14,077 bases of DNA from Gammaproteobacteria bacterium. Its GTDB lineage: Bacteria; Pseudomonadota; Gammaproteobacteria; Steroidobacterales; SZUA-146. Where the stretch lies: the NCBI GenBank assembly GCA_013002925.1, contig JABDLQ010000098.1:1-14077 (forward strand). The letters run 5' to 3'. Of the stretch, positions 7,612 to 14,077 are shown one piece after another; the first letter of the stretch is position 1, and each line of letters starts with the position of its first letter. The translations under genes and the position numbers were made by a program. The notes beneath the pieces were generated by a model. The model was not told where the DNA came from. It made no database searches and was given only the letters and a program-made list of their open reading frames with translations.

Positions 7612-7768
7612 AGGTGGTGGTACTTGTGGTGACGTGTGGAGGTTCGCCAGGGGCCGGGTGACGTGACAGATTGCAGATTCTCGCATTCATGATCATCTGC
7701 GCCTGGGGTAATGTATGAGTGTTCTGTGCGGTCCTGCTGAAGCGGCGGTTGTGAGCGCTTTCATCCAT
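7604..7768 (-). CDS. Possible 54-codon small ORF linking prmC and the hotdog gene
   Basis: An open frame begins at ATG 7768, inside the last codons of prmC, and ends at TGA 7606-7604, inside the first codons of the hotdog gene. Both overlaps are the same 8 bases, ATGGATGA. The predicted peptide starts MDESAHNRRFSRTAQ and ends TSTTTYG; it is polar and rich in Thr, Pro, His and Asn, with no membrane segment or known motif. GC at third positions is only moderate, so codon use does not prove coding. It may work mainly as a relay that carries terminating ribosomes from prmC to the SD-less hotdog start, or it may be a chance opening in a 149-bp spacer. Confidence 0.25.
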   Translation of the reverse strand: MDESAHNRRFSRTAQNTHTLPQAQMIMNARICNLSRHPAPGEPPHVTTSTTTYG

Positions 7769-8603
7769 GGTTGCAGGTACCGTTGGTAACGCGGGGGTGT
7801 CCGGCAAGGTCCGCGTGCGTCAGGATGTCGGTAAACCCGTTGCATCGCATCAGTTCGACGACGGCCTCGCGCTGCTGCCAGCCGTGCTCCAGTAACAGAT
7901 GTCCCTGCGGCTCAAGATAAGCGTCCGCGTCACGAATGATAGCCGTCAGCGCCGCCAGGCCCTGAGCCGCGGCCAACACGGCAAGCTCTGGTTCATACCG
8001 GGAAACCCCGGCAGCGAGGTGAGGGTCATCGGCGGCCACATAAGGCGGATTACTGAGGATCAGATCAAACACCTGTTGGCCAAGCTCGTCAAACCAGTTC
8101 GAGTGCACAAATTTGATCTGCGACAAATCATGCGTTCTGGCGTTCTCTTTGGCCACATCAAGAGCGGCACGACTGATGTCGGTTGCGACAATGCTGGCGG
8201 CCGGGCGTTCGTGCGCGAGCGCCAGCGCAATGGCGCCACTGCCGGTGCCCAGTTCAAGCACCCGGCAGGGCTGGTCCTGTGGCACGAGGTCCAGTGCTTT
8301 TTCCACCAGCAGTTCGGTGTCGGCGCGCGGGATCAATACTTCGGGTGAGACGCCAAGTTTCATTGACCAGAATTCCTGGTAACCGAGTTGATACGCAACC
8401 GGGTAGCCGTCGCAGCGTTGCGCGATCAGCTGTTCGAACTGGCTCAGTTGCAGCGGTGCGACGACGGTTTCCGGGCGTGAATACAGGCTGACGCGGTCGA
8501 TGCCAAGCACATGGCACAGCAATATTTCAGCCTCCAGTTGCGGAGAATCGGAGCGTCCGCGCAGTTGCTGGGATGCCCAGCTTCGGGCGGCGGTAAAATT
8601 CAT
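7761..8603 (-). CDS. prmC: Peptide chain release factor N5-glutamine methyltransferase
   Basis: PrmC methylates the glutamine of the GGQ motif in RF1 and RF2 with S-adenosylmethionine, which raises peptide release efficiency. The 280-residue product (277 in E. coli) has an N-terminal helical release-factor-binding domain (1 to about 75, with SPQLEAEILLCHVLGIDR), LGYQEFWSMKLGVSPEVLIPRADTE (73-97), the SAM-binding ELGTGSGAIALALA (117-130) and the catalytic NPPY (185-188) that binds the substrate Gln. The C-terminal motif reads GHPRVTNG, where GNPRV is more usual. The ATG at 8603 fits the family N terminus. The frame is open for a further 221 codons into the antisense of the neighbouring cbs gene, but that part resembles nothing in PrmC. 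Its substrate gene prfA lies 3.4 kb upstream on the same strand, separated by an oppositely oriented cassette. Confidence 0.95.
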   Translation of the reverse strand: MNFTAARSWASQQLRGRSDSPQLEAEILLCHVLGIDRVSLYSRPETVVAPLQLSQFEQLIAQRCDGYPVAYQLGYQEFWSMKLGVSPEVLIPRADTELLVEKALDLVPQDQPCRVLELGTGSGAIALALAHERPAASIVATDISRAALDVAKENARTHDLSQIKFVHSNWFDELGQQVFDLILSNPPYVAADDPHLAAGVSRYEPELAVLAAAQGLAALTAIIRDADAYLEPQGHLLLEHGWQQREAVVELMRCNGFTDILTHADLAGHPRVTNGTCNHG

Positions 8604-8684
8604 GGACAAATTGTTACCCAAAACAGGTGCGCAAGGCCAGGTTAGCGTAGAATCGCCGGAAATTCTGTTCATTGTGGTGCACCG

Positions 8685-10046
8685 ATGCGGATATACACGA
8701 ATGTGCTTGAAATGGTGGCCGAGACGCCCATGCTCAAGGTCAGTGCCTTTGATACGGGGGTATGCGACCTCTACCTGAAACTGGAGCTGATGAACCCCGG
8801 AGGTTCGATCAAGGATCGCATCGGCATCGCCATGATCGAGGAGGCCGAAAAACGCGGCGACATCAAGCCCGGCGACACGCTGATAGAAGCAACCGCTGGT
8901 AACACCGGTCTGGGCCTCGCCCTGGTGGCGGCACAGCGCGGTTACCAGCTCATTCTGGTGCTGCCGGATAAAATGAGCCAGGAAAAGATTTTCAATCTCA
9001 GGGCGATGGGGGCCGAAATTGTGTTGACGCGTTCTGACGTCGCGCGCGGTCACCCGGAATATTATCAGGATCTGGCAAAATCGATGGCCGCGGAGCAGGG
9101 TGCCTATTTTATCAACCAGTTTGGAAATCCGGACAACCCCAAAGCCCACGAACTGACGACCGGGCCGGAAATGCTCAAACAGCTCGATGGCAAACTCGAT
9201 GCGGTGGTGCTGGGGGTTGGCAGCAGCGGCACGATCAGCGGTATCACGGCCTGTTTTCGTGAGCATGCACCGGACGTTGAACTTATTGTTGCCGATCCGG
9301 AGGGCTCCGTGCTGGCCGGTTATATCGACACTGGGAAAATTGGCGATAGTGGCGGGTGGCTGGTCGAAGGTATCGGCGAAGATTTCATTCCCGACATTTG
9401 CGATCTTGATATGGTCAGAGGGGCGTACACCATTTCTGATGCAGAATCGTTTTCTACGGCGCGGGAGTTGTTAAAACGGGAGGGGCTGCTGGCGGGCTCA
9501 TCCAGCGGCACGTTGCTCGCGGCCGCATTAAAATATTGTCGCGCACAGACGACACCCAAGAATGTAGTGACATTTGCATGTGACACCGGCAACAAATATT
9601 TGTCGAAGCTTTACAATGATTACTGGATGCAGGATCAGGGTTTTATCGAGCGCAAGCAGCACGGCGATCTGCGCGACCTGATCGGCCGGCCACACGGCCA
9701 GCGGGCGACCATCTATGTGAGCCCGCAGGATGCTCTGACCACCGCGCATAATCGTCTGCGTAATGCGGGTTTTTCACAGCTCCCGGTGATGGACGATAAC
9801 AAGCTGGTGGGCGTGCTGACAGAAGAGGACATCATGCGCTTTGTGTTTGGCCGTCCACAGTTAATGACGGAACCCGTGGAGCTTGCAATGTCCACGATGT
9901 TTTCAAAAGTGGACAAGGATTTTTCCGTGCAAAACCTGGTGGCGCTGCTGGGCGGTGCCCCGTATACGGCGGTGGTCGATGATGACCGTTTTCTGGGTCT
10001 GATCACCCGGGCTGATGTACTCAACTATTTACGCAAACAAATGTAG
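8685..10046 (+). CDS. Cystathionine beta-synthase with C-terminal CBS domains
   Basis: This PLP enzyme is predicted to condense L-serine with homocysteine to cystathionine, the first step of reverse transsulfuration. The 453 residues split into a fold-type II catalytic domain (1 to about 320) and two CBS domains (about 335-453). Visible are NPGGSIKDR with the PLP lysine Lys43, the ATAGNTGLGLA substrate loop (70-80, Asn73), the phosphate-binding GVGSSGTISG (177-186) and GSSSGT (271-276). The first CBS domain has the typical LPVMDDNKLVGVLTEEDIM. The haem-binding N-terminal extension of animal enzymes is absent. Cysteine synthases lack the CBS pair, so CBS is preferred over CysM/CysK. The ATG at 8685 is the first in frame; its Shine-Dalgarno sequence is poor. 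It leads a three-gene plus-strand cassette. Confidence 0.92.
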   Translation: MRIYTNVLEMVAETPMLKVSAFDTGVCDLYLKLELMNPGGSIKDRIGIAMIEEAEKRGDIKPGDTLIEATAGNTGLGLALVAAQRGYQLILVLPDKMSQEKIFNLRAMGAEIVLTRSDVARGHPEYYQDLAKSMAAEQGAYFINQFGNPDNPKAHELTTGPEMLKQLDGKLDAVVLGVGSSGTISGITACFREHAPDVELIVADPEGSVLAGYIDTGKIGDSGGWLVEGIGEDFIPDICDLDMVRGAYTISDAESFSTARELLKREGLLAGSSSGTLLAAALKYCRAQTTPKNVVTFACDTGNKYLSKLYNDYWMQDQGFIERKQHGDLRDLIGRPHGQRATIYVSPQDALTTAHNRLRNAGFSQLPVMDDNKLVGVLTEEDIMRFVFGRPQLMTEPVELAMSTMFSKVDKDFSVQNLVALLGGAPYTAVVDDDRFLGLITRADVLNYLRKQM

Positions 10047-10061
10047 AGGACCCGATTCGCC

Positions 10062-11228
10062 ATGGCCAAGAGCAAATCAAAGCTGAATTTTGATACCCGC
10101 GTCATCCACGCCGGGCAGTCACCGGACCCCAGTACCGGCGCGGTAATGCCGCCCATCTATGCAACGTCAACCTACGCACAGTCAAGCCCCGGAGTACATC
10201 AGGGTTATGAGTATTCGCGAACACAAAACCCCACGCGCATGGCCTATGAACGCAATATCGCCGATCTCGAAAACGGCAAGCACGGTTTTGCTTTTGCGTC
10301 GGGCATGGCGGCCACCAGCACCATCATGGATCTGCTGGAGCATGGCGACCATATAGTCGCAATGGATGATTTGTACGGCGGGACATTCCGGTTGTTCGAC
10401 AAAGTGCGGCGGCGCTCGTCCGGCTTTGAGTTTTCGTTTGTCGACATGACTGATTTGCAGGCGCTGCGTGATTCGATTACCAGCAAGACGCGGATGCTGT
10501 GGGTCGAAACGCCGACCAACCCGATGCTCAAGATCGTGGATCTTGCGGCAGTTGTGGAGATCGCGCGCGAACATGATTTGATCACTGTGGCGGATAATAC
10601 GTTTGCATCACCTTACAACCAGCGACCCCTGGATTTTGGTTTTGACATGGTCCTGCATTCGGCTACCAAGTACATCAATGGCCATTCCGACGTGGTCGGT
10701 GGTGTAGTGGTGTGCAAAGACGATGACTATGGCGAGCGCATTGCGTTTGTCCAGAACTCTGCTGGTGGCATCGCCGGACCGTTCGACAGTTTTCTCGCGT
10801 TGCGCGGTCTGAAAACCCTGGCGTTACGCATGGAGCGTCACAATCACAACGGTCAGGAGCTGGCACAATGGCTGTCGGATCACCCCCGCGTCGACAAGGT
10901 GCTTTATCCGGGTCTGCCATCACATCCGGCCCATGAGCTGGCGAGTGCGCAGATGGGCGGCTTTACCGGCATGATCAGTATTTATGTCGCGGGTGGCGCA
11001 ACTGGTGCGCGCACATTTTTGGAGCAGGTGCAGCTGTTTACCCTGGCCGAAAGCCTGGGCGGTGTTGAAAGCCTGATAAATCATCCTGCCATCATGACCC
11101 ATGCCTCGGTGCCCGCTGACAAACGCGCGGCGCTTGGCATCGATGACAACCTGGTGCGTCTGTCAGTGGGCATCGAAAACGTTGATGACCTGCGCGCCGA
11201 TCTCGATCAGGCACTGAACTATCAGTAG
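10062..11228 (+). CDS. Cystathionine gamma-lyase type PLP enzyme
   Basis: This is a fold-type I enzyme of the Cys/Met metabolism family. Next to a cystathionine beta-synthase it most likely cleaves cystathionine to cysteine, 2-oxobutyrate and ammonia. The 388 residues contain YSRTQNPT (51-58), the FASGMAA cofactor loop (78-84), DDLYGGTFR (102-110), VETPTNPML (148-156), the Asp of VADNTFASPYNQ (176-187) and the PLP lysine Lys203 in HSATKYINGHSD. The C-terminal part, ESLGGVESLINHPAIMTHAS followed by LVRLSVGIENVDDLRADLDQAL, is closer to gamma-lyases than to E. coli MetB as I recall them. Gamma-synthase activity cannot be excluded from sequence alone. The gap from cbs is 15 nt, with AGAGGA (10045-10050) as the likely ribosome binding site. 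Confidence 0.9.
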   Translation: MAKSKSKLNFDTRVIHAGQSPDPSTGAVMPPIYATSTYAQSSPGVHQGYEYSRTQNPTRMAYERNIADLENGKHGFAFASGMAATSTIMDLLEHGDHIVAMDDLYGGTFRLFDKVRRRSSGFEFSFVDMTDLQALRDSITSKTRMLWVETPTNPMLKIVDLAAVVEIAREHDLITVADNTFASPYNQRPLDFGFDMVLHSATKYINGHSDVVGGVVVCKDDDYGERIAFVQNSAGGIAGPFDSFLALRGLKTLALRMERHNHNGQELAQWLSDHPRVDKVLYPGLPSHPAHELASAQMGGFTGMISIYVAGGATGARTFLEQVQLFTLAESLGGVESLINHPAIMTHASVPADKRAALGIDDNLVRLSVGIENVDDLRADLDQALNYQ

Positions 11229-11241
11229 CAAGACGATCTAT

Positions 11242-11682
11242 GTGCGCCGTGCACGTGCGCAAGAAGCAGAGTCACTGACGCAAATCGCCCGGGCCGCAAA
11301 GGCCCACTGGGGATATCCCCGGGAATGGCTGGCGCTGTGGCGCGAGCAGTTGTCGGTTGATGCAAACTATGTGCGCACGCACCCGGTGCTGGTAGCAACC
11401 TGCGCCGATCAGCTGGCGGGCTTTGCCGCCATCGAGCCCCAGGCCGATCAGTGCGAACTGGCCCATTTCTGGATTGCCCCAACGTTCATGCGCCGCGGTA
11501 TCGGCAGGACCCTGTTCAACGCTGTCCTTGAGTTGGAGGAACTGCAAACTTGCAGGACACTGCGCATCCTGTCTGACCCGCATGCACTTGAATTTTATCT
11601 GGCGATGGGCTGTGTACAGACAGGCAGCGCACCCAGCGACATCGCCGGGCGGGCGCTGCCGGTGTTAGAGCACAAGTTGTAA
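11242..11682 (+). CDS. GNAT family N-acetyltransferase
   Basis: This is a 146-residue single-domain acetyltransferase. The acetyl-CoA pyrophosphate loop is RRGIGR (84-89), fitting the (R/Q)xxGx(G/A) pattern of motif A. It follows the beta strand CELAHFWIAPTFM and precedes the helix TLFNAVLELEE; a motif B-like SDPHALEFYLAMGC (111-124) ends in the usual FYxxxGF-like turn. The substrate is not identifiable. GTG at 11242 is the only standard start in the frame, because an in-frame stop lies just upstream (11215-11217) and the ATG at 11240 is out of frame. There is no clear Shine-Dalgarno sequence, and the 13-nt gap from the gamma-lyase gene suggests coupled translation as the third gene of the sulfur cassette. 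Its position hints at acetylation of an amino acid or thiol, but that is only inference. Confidence 0.8.
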   Translation: MRRARAQEAESLTQIARAAKAHWGYPREWLALWREQLSVDANYVRTHPVLVATCADQLAGFAAIEPQADQCELAHFWIAPTFMRRGIGRTLFNAVLELEELQTCRTLRILSDPHALEFYLAMGCVQTGSAPSDIAGRALPVLEHKL

Positions 11683-11694
11683 TCCCGACGAACA

Positions 11695-11748
11695 GCCGCA
11701 ATTGTATTACGCGCGTGTGTAAATCGCGCCTGGAAGGCGCTCCTACAA
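11695..11748 (+). repeat. REP-like repeat copy 1
   Basis: A 54-bp unit runs from GCCGCAATTGTATTACGCG to GGCGCTCCTACAA and starts 13 bp after the acetyltransferase stop. It is a direct repeat of 11885-11936, differing by a 2-bp indel and a few substitutions. Inside, GCGCC (11726-11730) and GGCGC (11736-11740) form a hairpin with loop TGGAA. The last 13 bases are the exact reverse complement of 11792-11804. Confidence 0.8.
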
Positions 11749-11790
11749 AGATGTGTCTGCAATCGGTCACGCCCTGTCACAGATGATTGA

Positions 11791-11817
11791 ATTGTAGGAG
11801 CGCCATCCTGCCGCGAT
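11791..11817 (-). repeat. REP-like repeat copy 2, inverted
   Basis: This element reads ATTGTAGGAGCGCC followed by ATCCTGCCGCGAT on the plus strand. TTGTAGGAGCGCC (11792-11804) is the perfect inverted counterpart of the ends of copies 1 and 3. CATCCTGCCGCGAT (11804-11817) is repeated exactly in direct orientation at 11879-11892. A TGTAGGAGCG core is typical of REP-type palindromic elements in pseudomonads and relatives. Confidence 0.75.
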
Positions 11818-11848
11818 CAGACATTACCGTATGTAAGGGCATTTGCTC

Positions 11849-11867
11849 GCCCGGCCTTTGGCCGGGC
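11849..11867. repeat. GC-rich perfect hairpin between REP copies
   Basis: An 8-bp perfect stem, GCCCGGCC and GGCCGGGC, closes on a TTT loop. There is no run of T after it on either strand, so it does not look like a standard rho-independent terminator. It sits between the convergent acetyltransferase gene and prfA, and between REP-like copies 2 and 3, so it is probably part of the composite repeat. It could still slow or end transcription, or protect 3' ends. Confidence 0.6.
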
Positions 11868-11878
11868 TGGCTGCACGG

Positions 11879-11936
11879 CATCCTGCCGCGATTGAATTAC
11901 GCGAGTGTAAATCGTGCCTGGAAGGCGCTCCTACAA
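11879..11936 (+). repeat. REP-like repeat copy 3
   Basis: This copy begins with CATCCTGCCGCGAT, shared with copy 2, then follows copy 1 (GCCGCGATTGAATTACGCG onwards) and ends GGCGCTCCTACAA. Its internal hairpin pairs GTGCC with GGCGC; the C-to-T change relative to copy 1 keeps a G-U wobble at RNA level. Because the TTGTAGGAGCGCC of copy 2 can pair with either copy 1 or copy 3, two exclusive long hairpins are possible. Confidence 0.78.
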
Positions 11937-12006
11937 ATTTCATACACTAAATCGCAGCTACGCAGTGGCTCCGACTGCACAACGGACAGTTGATCTGCAC
12001 CGCTTT

Positions 12007-13092
12007 TCAGTGGGTGGTCAGTTCAGCCAGTTTCTCTGCCTGGTATTCCTGGCGCAGCGGTTCGATCACGTGGTCGAGTTTGCCCGCGAGAATTTCATCC
12101 AGTTTGTAGAGCGTCAGGTTGATGCGATGATCAGTGACCCGCCCTTGTGGAAAGTTGTACGTGCGAATCCGTTCGCTGCGGTCACCGCTGCCGACCTGCA
12201 GCTTGCGCTCCTGCGCTTGCGCGCTGGATTGTTTTTGTTGTTCGACATCGAGCATTTTGGCCTGCAACAGACTCATCGCGCGAGCACGGTTCTTGTGTTG
12301 CGAGCGTTCATCCTGGCACTCAACAACGATGCCGCTGGGAACATGGGTAAGACGCACGGCCGAATCGGTTTTGTTGACGTGCTGACCACCGGCGCCGGAT
12401 GCACGATACGTGTCGACGCGAATATCGGCAGGGTTGATGTCGATTTCATCGATTGCTTCGACTTCCGGCAACACGGCCACCGTGCAGGCGGAGGTGTGGA
12501 TGCGACCCTGTGATTCGGTTTCGGGAACCCGCTGCACCCTGTGTGTGCCACTTTCAAATTTGAATTTTGCGTAGACCCCCTGTCCCGACAGCCGCGCGAT
12601 GATCTCCTTGAAGCCCCCGTGGTCGCCGTCACTTTGACTGATGATCTCGACATTGAACTTTTGCTCTTCAGCGTACTTCGCGTACATCTTGAACAATACG
12701 CCGGCAAACAACGCCGCTTCATCACCGCCGGTGCCGGCACGAATCTCAAGAAAGGTATTGTTGTCATCGTTCGGGTCGACCGGGATCAGGTACTGCAGCA
12801 GAGTATGTTCCAGGGTCTCGAGTTGTGCATTCAAAACCTGTACTTCGTCTTTACCCATCTGGACCAGTTCCGCATCATCGCCGTTAGCCAGGGCAGTCGC
12901 TTCTTCCAGATCGTTTTGCAGATCACGATAACGACCCACGTCGCGCGCGATCGGTTCCAGTCGGGAATATTCCCTTCCGAGTTTGCGAAATTCATCCTGG
13001 TCTGAAATCACTTCTGGGTCGGACATCAGGGCGCCGACTTCATCGAAGCGTTCACCCAATTGCAGCAGTTTGGAAAAAATGGAGGGTTTCAT
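12007..13092 (-). CDS. prfA: Peptide chain release factor 1 (RF1)
   Basis: RF1 recognises UAA and UAG stop codons in the ribosomal A site and triggers peptide release. The 361-residue length is typical. The stop-codon recognition motif is PxT, here PET (190-192) in RVPETESQGRIHTSA, which identifies RF1; RF2 carries SPF. The catalytic GGQ (235-237) lies in SGAGGQHVNKTDSAVR. The N-terminal helical domain (1 to about 100) and the acidic AGTGGDEAALFA (119-130) are intact. Gln237 is the expected PrmC target, and prmC is in this window. The ATG at 13092 gives MKPSIFSKLLQLGERFDEV, consistent with the family; ribosome binding site pairing is weak. It lies 50 bp downstream of hemA on the same strand, the usual gammaproteobacterial order. 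Confidence 0.97.
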   Translation of the reverse strand: MKPSIFSKLLQLGERFDEVGALMSDPEVISDQDEFRKLGREYSRLEPIARDVGRYRDLQNDLEEATALANGDDAELVQMGKDEVQVLNAQLETLEHTLLQYLIPVDPNDDNNTFLEIRAGTGGDEAALFAGVLFKMYAKYAEEQKFNVEIISQSDGDHGGFKEIIARLSGQGVYAKFKFESGTHRVQRVPETESQGRIHTSACTVAVLPEVEAIDEIDINPADIRVDTYRASGAGGQHVNKTDSAVRLTHVPSGIVVECQDERSQHKNRARAMSLLQAKMLDVEQQKQSSAQAQERKLQVGSGDRSERIRTYNFPQGRVTDHRINLTLYKLDEILAGKLDHVIEPLRQEYQAEKLAELTTH

Positions 13093-13142
13093 CGGCGTAT
13101 TCTGCCAGATATGTTGTGCGCATGTCGTGCGGTTAGGAACAT

Positions 13143-14077
13143 TCAGTCATCGTCATTCAGGCTGAACATCCGGCGTGCAATTTCCAGCATGTCGGAATCG
13201 GATTCCTCACCAGCCTTGCGCAACGCAGTGCTTGGTGCATGCATGATCTTGTTGGTCAGCGCATTGGCCATCCATTCGAGCACCATGTCAGGTGATTTAC
13301 CGGAGGCCAGTTGGCGTCGGGCCTGCGCCAGCACCCGGTCCCTGGTGGTGCGGGTTTGTTCCCGCAGTGCCCGGATCGTTGGTACAGCGTCCATGCGATC
13401 GACCCCGCGTGCATACAGTTCGGCCTGCGTGTCGATGATCTTCTCGGCCGCATTGGCAGCAACGCGTCGGGCATCAAGATTGTCACCGACGGCACGATGC
13501 AGATCATCGATGGTGTACAGATACACATCACTGATTTCCGCGGCCGCGGGTTCAATATCGCGCGGAACGGCAAGATCAACGACAAACATCGGACGGTGTT
13601 TGCGTTTCTTTACAGCTGTGGCCAATTGCTCGGCGGTAACGATCAGGTCCGGGCTTGCCGTGGACGAAAACACCATGTCGATCGTTGGTAATAATGCGCC
13701 AATGCTGGCGAGTCCCACCGCGCGGGCCTGTAATTTTTCCGCGAGCCGCTTGCCGCGCTCAAGGCTGCGATTGGCAATAGTCAGTCCGGCGATATTGCGT
13801 GACGTCAGATGGCCGGCCGCCGTTTCGATCATTTCTCCGGCGCCAATCATCAGGGCATGTTGCTGCTCGAAGCCGTCGAACACCTGCAGCGCCAATTGGA
13901 CAGCGGCGCTTGCTGCTGACGTTGCGCTCTCGCCGATGGCGGTTTCGGTGCGGATGCGTTTGGTCACGCCGAACGCGTGATGAAATAACCGGTACAGATG
14001 CGTGCCGAGCGTGCCTCGCTCCTGCGCCGTGCGAAACGCGATTTTCATCTGCCCGAAAATCTGGGGTTCGCCAAGAA
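13143..14077 (-). CDS. hemA: Glutamyl-tRNA reductase (N-terminal part beyond window)
   Basis: HemA reduces glutamate on Glu-tRNA(Glu) to glutamate-1-semialdehyde with NADPH, the first step of C5 haem synthesis. The frame is open through the right edge: beyond the internal ATG at 14048 it reads LGEPQIFGQ, matching the conserved LGEPQILGQ of the family. The gene is therefore truncated by the window, not started at 14048. Missing are roughly the first 110 residues with the catalytic cysteine. Present are VTKRIRTETAIG, the NADPH-binding MIGAGEMIE, IANRSLERG, FSSTASPDLIV, the VVDLAVPRDIEP block with YLYTIDDL, and the helical dimerisation domain ending with NALTNKIMHAPSTALRKA. The stop is at 13143-13145. 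GatCAB also acts on glutamyl-tRNA, so both systems may draw on Glu-tRNA pools. Confidence 0.96.
   Translation of the reverse strand, partial: LGEPQIFGQMKIAFRTAQERGTLGTHLYRLFHHAFGVTKRIRTETAIGESATSAASAAVQLALQVFDGFEQQHALMIGAGEMIETAAGHLTSRNIAGLTIANRSLERGKRLAEKLQARAVGLASIGALLPTIDMVFSSTASPDLIVTAEQLATAVKKRKHRPMFVVDLAVPRDIEPAAAEISDVYLYTIDDLHRAVGDNLDARRVAANAAEKIIDTQAELYARGVDRMDAVPTIRALREQTRTTRDRVLAQARRQLASGKSPDMVLEWMANALTNKIMHAPSTALRKAGEESDSDMLEIARRMFSLNDDD

Larger units (their letters stand above)
11683..12006. other. Convergent intergenic region with a REP cluster
   Basis: This 324-bp gap lies between the tail of the plus-strand sulfur cassette and the stop of minus-strand prfA. It holds three REP-like units (one inverted) and one GC hairpin. 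I see no gene in it, and no hairpin followed by a T run on either strand. The last 70 bp before prfA (11937-12006) show no recognisable element. Confidence 0.8.

Noticed and set aside
8604..8684. Riboswitch or clear promoter before cbs
   Set aside because: Only 81 bp separate it from prmC and no known SAM or cofactor aptamer pattern is visible. A lone TAGAAT (8648) has no -35 partner at proper spacing.
8604..9266. 221-codon N-terminal extension of prmC
   Set aside because: It runs antisense through cbs and has no similarity to PrmC, whose homology begins at ATG 8603.
11849..11867. Rho-independent terminator
   Set aside because: The stem is strong, but neither strand has a T run after it.
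11695..11936. CRISPR-like reading of the spaced repeats
   Set aside because: There are only three units, one inverted, with unequal spacing and sub-blocks shared in different combinations; no cas genes are present. REP-type elements fit better.
11914..12513. 199-codon plus-strand frame over REP copy 3 and prfA
   Set aside because: It starts in repeat DNA and is otherwise antisense to well-conserved prfA.
13060..13980. 306-codon open frame on the plus strand
   Set aside because: It lies fully antisense to hemA and the start of prfA, is Ser/Arg-rich, and resembles no family; it arises from GC-rich codon use of the real genes.

Overview
The window looks like a core chromosomal segment of a gammaproteobacterium with moderately high GC. 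Three things point there: mreB divergent from gatCAB (an arrangement known from Pseudomonas-like gammaproteobacteria), collinear hemA-prfA-prmC remnants, and REP-like repeats built on a TTGTAGGAGCGCC core. The genus cannot be told from the sequence. I see no prophage, transposase, CRISPR array, tRNA, rRNA or recognisable defence genes. All large genes belong to known families; what is less ordinary is their arrangement and several small structural details.

Left part (1-4409): mreB on the minus strand is complete to within a base or so of its stop. It diverges from gatC-gatA-gatB, the three subunits of the tRNA-dependent amidotransferase. gatB overlaps gatA by 4 nt.

Stress block (4406-7162): hslO (redox chaperone Hsp33) starts at a TTG that overlaps the gatB stop by 4 nt. 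It is followed by msrP-msrQ, the periplasmic methionine sulfoxide reductase and its haem membrane partner. Both systems are known to respond to hypochlorite-type oxidants, so three proteostasis genes sit directly behind an operon that secures translational accuracy.

Minus-strand prmC block (7159-8603): prmC, which methylates the GGQ glutamine of release factors, is followed by a YiiD_C-type hotdog thioesterase. A possible 54-codon small ORF lies between them and overlaps each neighbour by the same 8-nt string. The hotdog gene and msrQ converge and share a TTAA stop palindrome.

Plus-strand sulfur cassette (8685-11682): a cystathionine beta-synthase with C-terminal CBS domains, a cystathionine gamma-lyase type enzyme and a GNAT acetyltransferase, closely spaced like an operon. 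The first two together make the reverse transsulfuration route from homocysteine to cysteine.

Right part (11683-14077): a 324-bp convergent intergenic region with REP-like repeats and a GC hairpin, then prfA (RF1) and most of hemA (glutamyl-tRNA reductase, cut by the window edge) on the minus strand. hemA-prfA-prmC is a familiar gammaproteobacterial gene order. Here prfA and prmC keep order and strand but are separated by the oppositely oriented sulfur cassette and the REP cluster.
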